A stretch of DNA of 64,000 nucleotides from DATAOG01 sp963840925 (GTDB lineage: Bacteria > Pseudomonadota > Alphaproteobacteria > Geminicoccales > Geminicoccaceae): assembly GCA_963840925.1 (NCBI GenBank), contig CAWJAY010000002.1:122839-186838 (forward strand), written 5' to 3'. The position numbers were made by a program, and so were the translations under genes. Position 1 is the stretch's first letter. Each line of letters starts with the position of its first letter. The notes beneath the pieces were generated by a model. The model did no database searches. It was given only the letters and a program-made list of their open reading frames with translations, and had not been told where the DNA came from. Of the stretch, positions 63,635-64,000 are shown one piece after another.

Positions 63635-64000
63635 ATGGGCAACGGTCGGTTCGGACAGATCACCCGCTTTTCCCGCTCCACCGGCGGCATATATGCTCGG
63701 TTGGGGACAAAACCGGTTTCGGTCGGCGCGGTGCTTGCCTCCAGCAACGCGACCGACCCCGGCGAGATAGCATGGGTGCTGCGGGCAGACTTGGGCGGGA
63801 CAGGTAGTGACGGCTGGGCCGCCGCGACCTGCATCATTACAACGGCGACTCTCGCCGGCGTCCTTTGGGCGGCACCCGAGCCGAGCCACGCGCAGGCCAA
63901 CGTCAATGGCAGCAACAGCCCTCTGCTGACCGACAGCCGCGTTGGGGCAAGCCAATGCGCGGTGGCGGCGGGCGGCGATGTCAGCCAGAGCACGATCGAG
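63635..64000 (+). CDS. Exported protein with an extended signal region (3' end outside window)
   Basis: 122 codons are open from the ATG at 63635 to the window edge. A long polar N-terminus (MGNGRFGQITRFSRSTGGIY, then about 40 more residues) precedes a hydrophobic helix AATCIITTATLAGVLWAAPE and a likely cleavage site after SHAQA. The mature start NVNGSNSPLLTDSRVGASQC is Asn/Ser/Gly-rich. An extended signal of this length is typical of very large surface proteins such as autotransporters, but the domain is not visible here. Composition is normal for the genome. Confidence 0.65.
   Translation, partial: MGNGRFGQITRFSRSTGGIYARLGTKPVSVGAVLASSNATDPGEIAWVLRADLGGTGSDGWAAATCIITTATLAGVLWAAPEPSHAQANVNGSNSPLLTDSRVGASQCAVAAGGDVSQSTIE

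Noticed and set aside
1..64000. CRISPR array, tRNA or rRNA genes
   Set aside because: No regularly spaced direct repeats with unique spacers, no recognisable tRNA T-arm/acceptor pairing and no rRNA-like stretch were found by eye; a tool such as tRNAscan-SE would be decisive.

Overview
The window is GC-rich (roughly 68-70 percent by eye) with alphaproteobacterial-looking gene content: mdoH, iolD/iolE, dodecin, tandem UspA, MarC, a SUV3-like helicase fragment and a TIGR03032 protein. A Rhodospirillales-type alphaproteobacterium is the best guess, but this is inference from gene content; there is no rRNA or other taxonomic marker here.

Left part (1-24 kb) is ordinary chromosome. It holds a c-type cytochrome/Vgb-like protein cut by the left edge, an MFS transporter, a lipoprotein, and a glycan/lipid-linked sugar cluster (flippase-like protein, GT2 glycosyltransferase, polytopic membrane protein). 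It continues with an EF-hand protein, inositol catabolism genes iolD-iolE, a P-domain/leishmanolysin-like metalloprotease, a cyclic-nucleotide-binding protein, a TusA-like protein, SixA, an alpha/beta hydrolase, tandem UspA and dodecin. A nucleoside-salvage group follows: deoA (frameshifted), deoC and a cytidine deaminase-purine nucleoside phosphorylase fusion, interleaved with SPOR and MarC genes.

22.5-26.3 kb is a candidate conflict locus. A TIR-domain protein overlaps by 4 bp an nSTAND-type ATPase that is truncated, followed by a DUF2235 (Tle1-like) hydrolase gene whose two halves lie in swapped order.

26.4-38.6 kb is again mostly intact: SCP2 domain, acyl-CoA synthetase, MoeA, a second TusA-like protein, an SNase-like protein, a peptidoglycan-binding protein, a gene-poor stretch with 19-bp tandem repeats, MdoH, and a two-gene module with a LamG-like/propeller protein.

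38.7-64 kb is a decayed, IS-rich accessory region. Truncated genes (helicase, RTX, TPR, MscS, thiO/thiS, DNA methylase) alternate with insertion sequences: two IS3-family copies with exact 4-bp target duplications, an IS5-type copy, IS110/IS5 fragments arranged as an inverted mosaic, and an IS256 element split by an intact IS630 with TA duplication. Inside this region is an apparent three-gene operon: a small exported domain protein, a WD40-caspase protein interrupted by an IS3 element, and a second copy of the small domain fused to a DUF900 alpha/beta hydrolase. MacA/MacB-type export genes follow, both frameshifted. A signal-peptide protein runs off the right edge.

Single-base frameshifts in otherwise well-conserved genes recur throughout. 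Some or many may be assembly indels rather than biological decay, so calls marked as broken should be read with that caveat.
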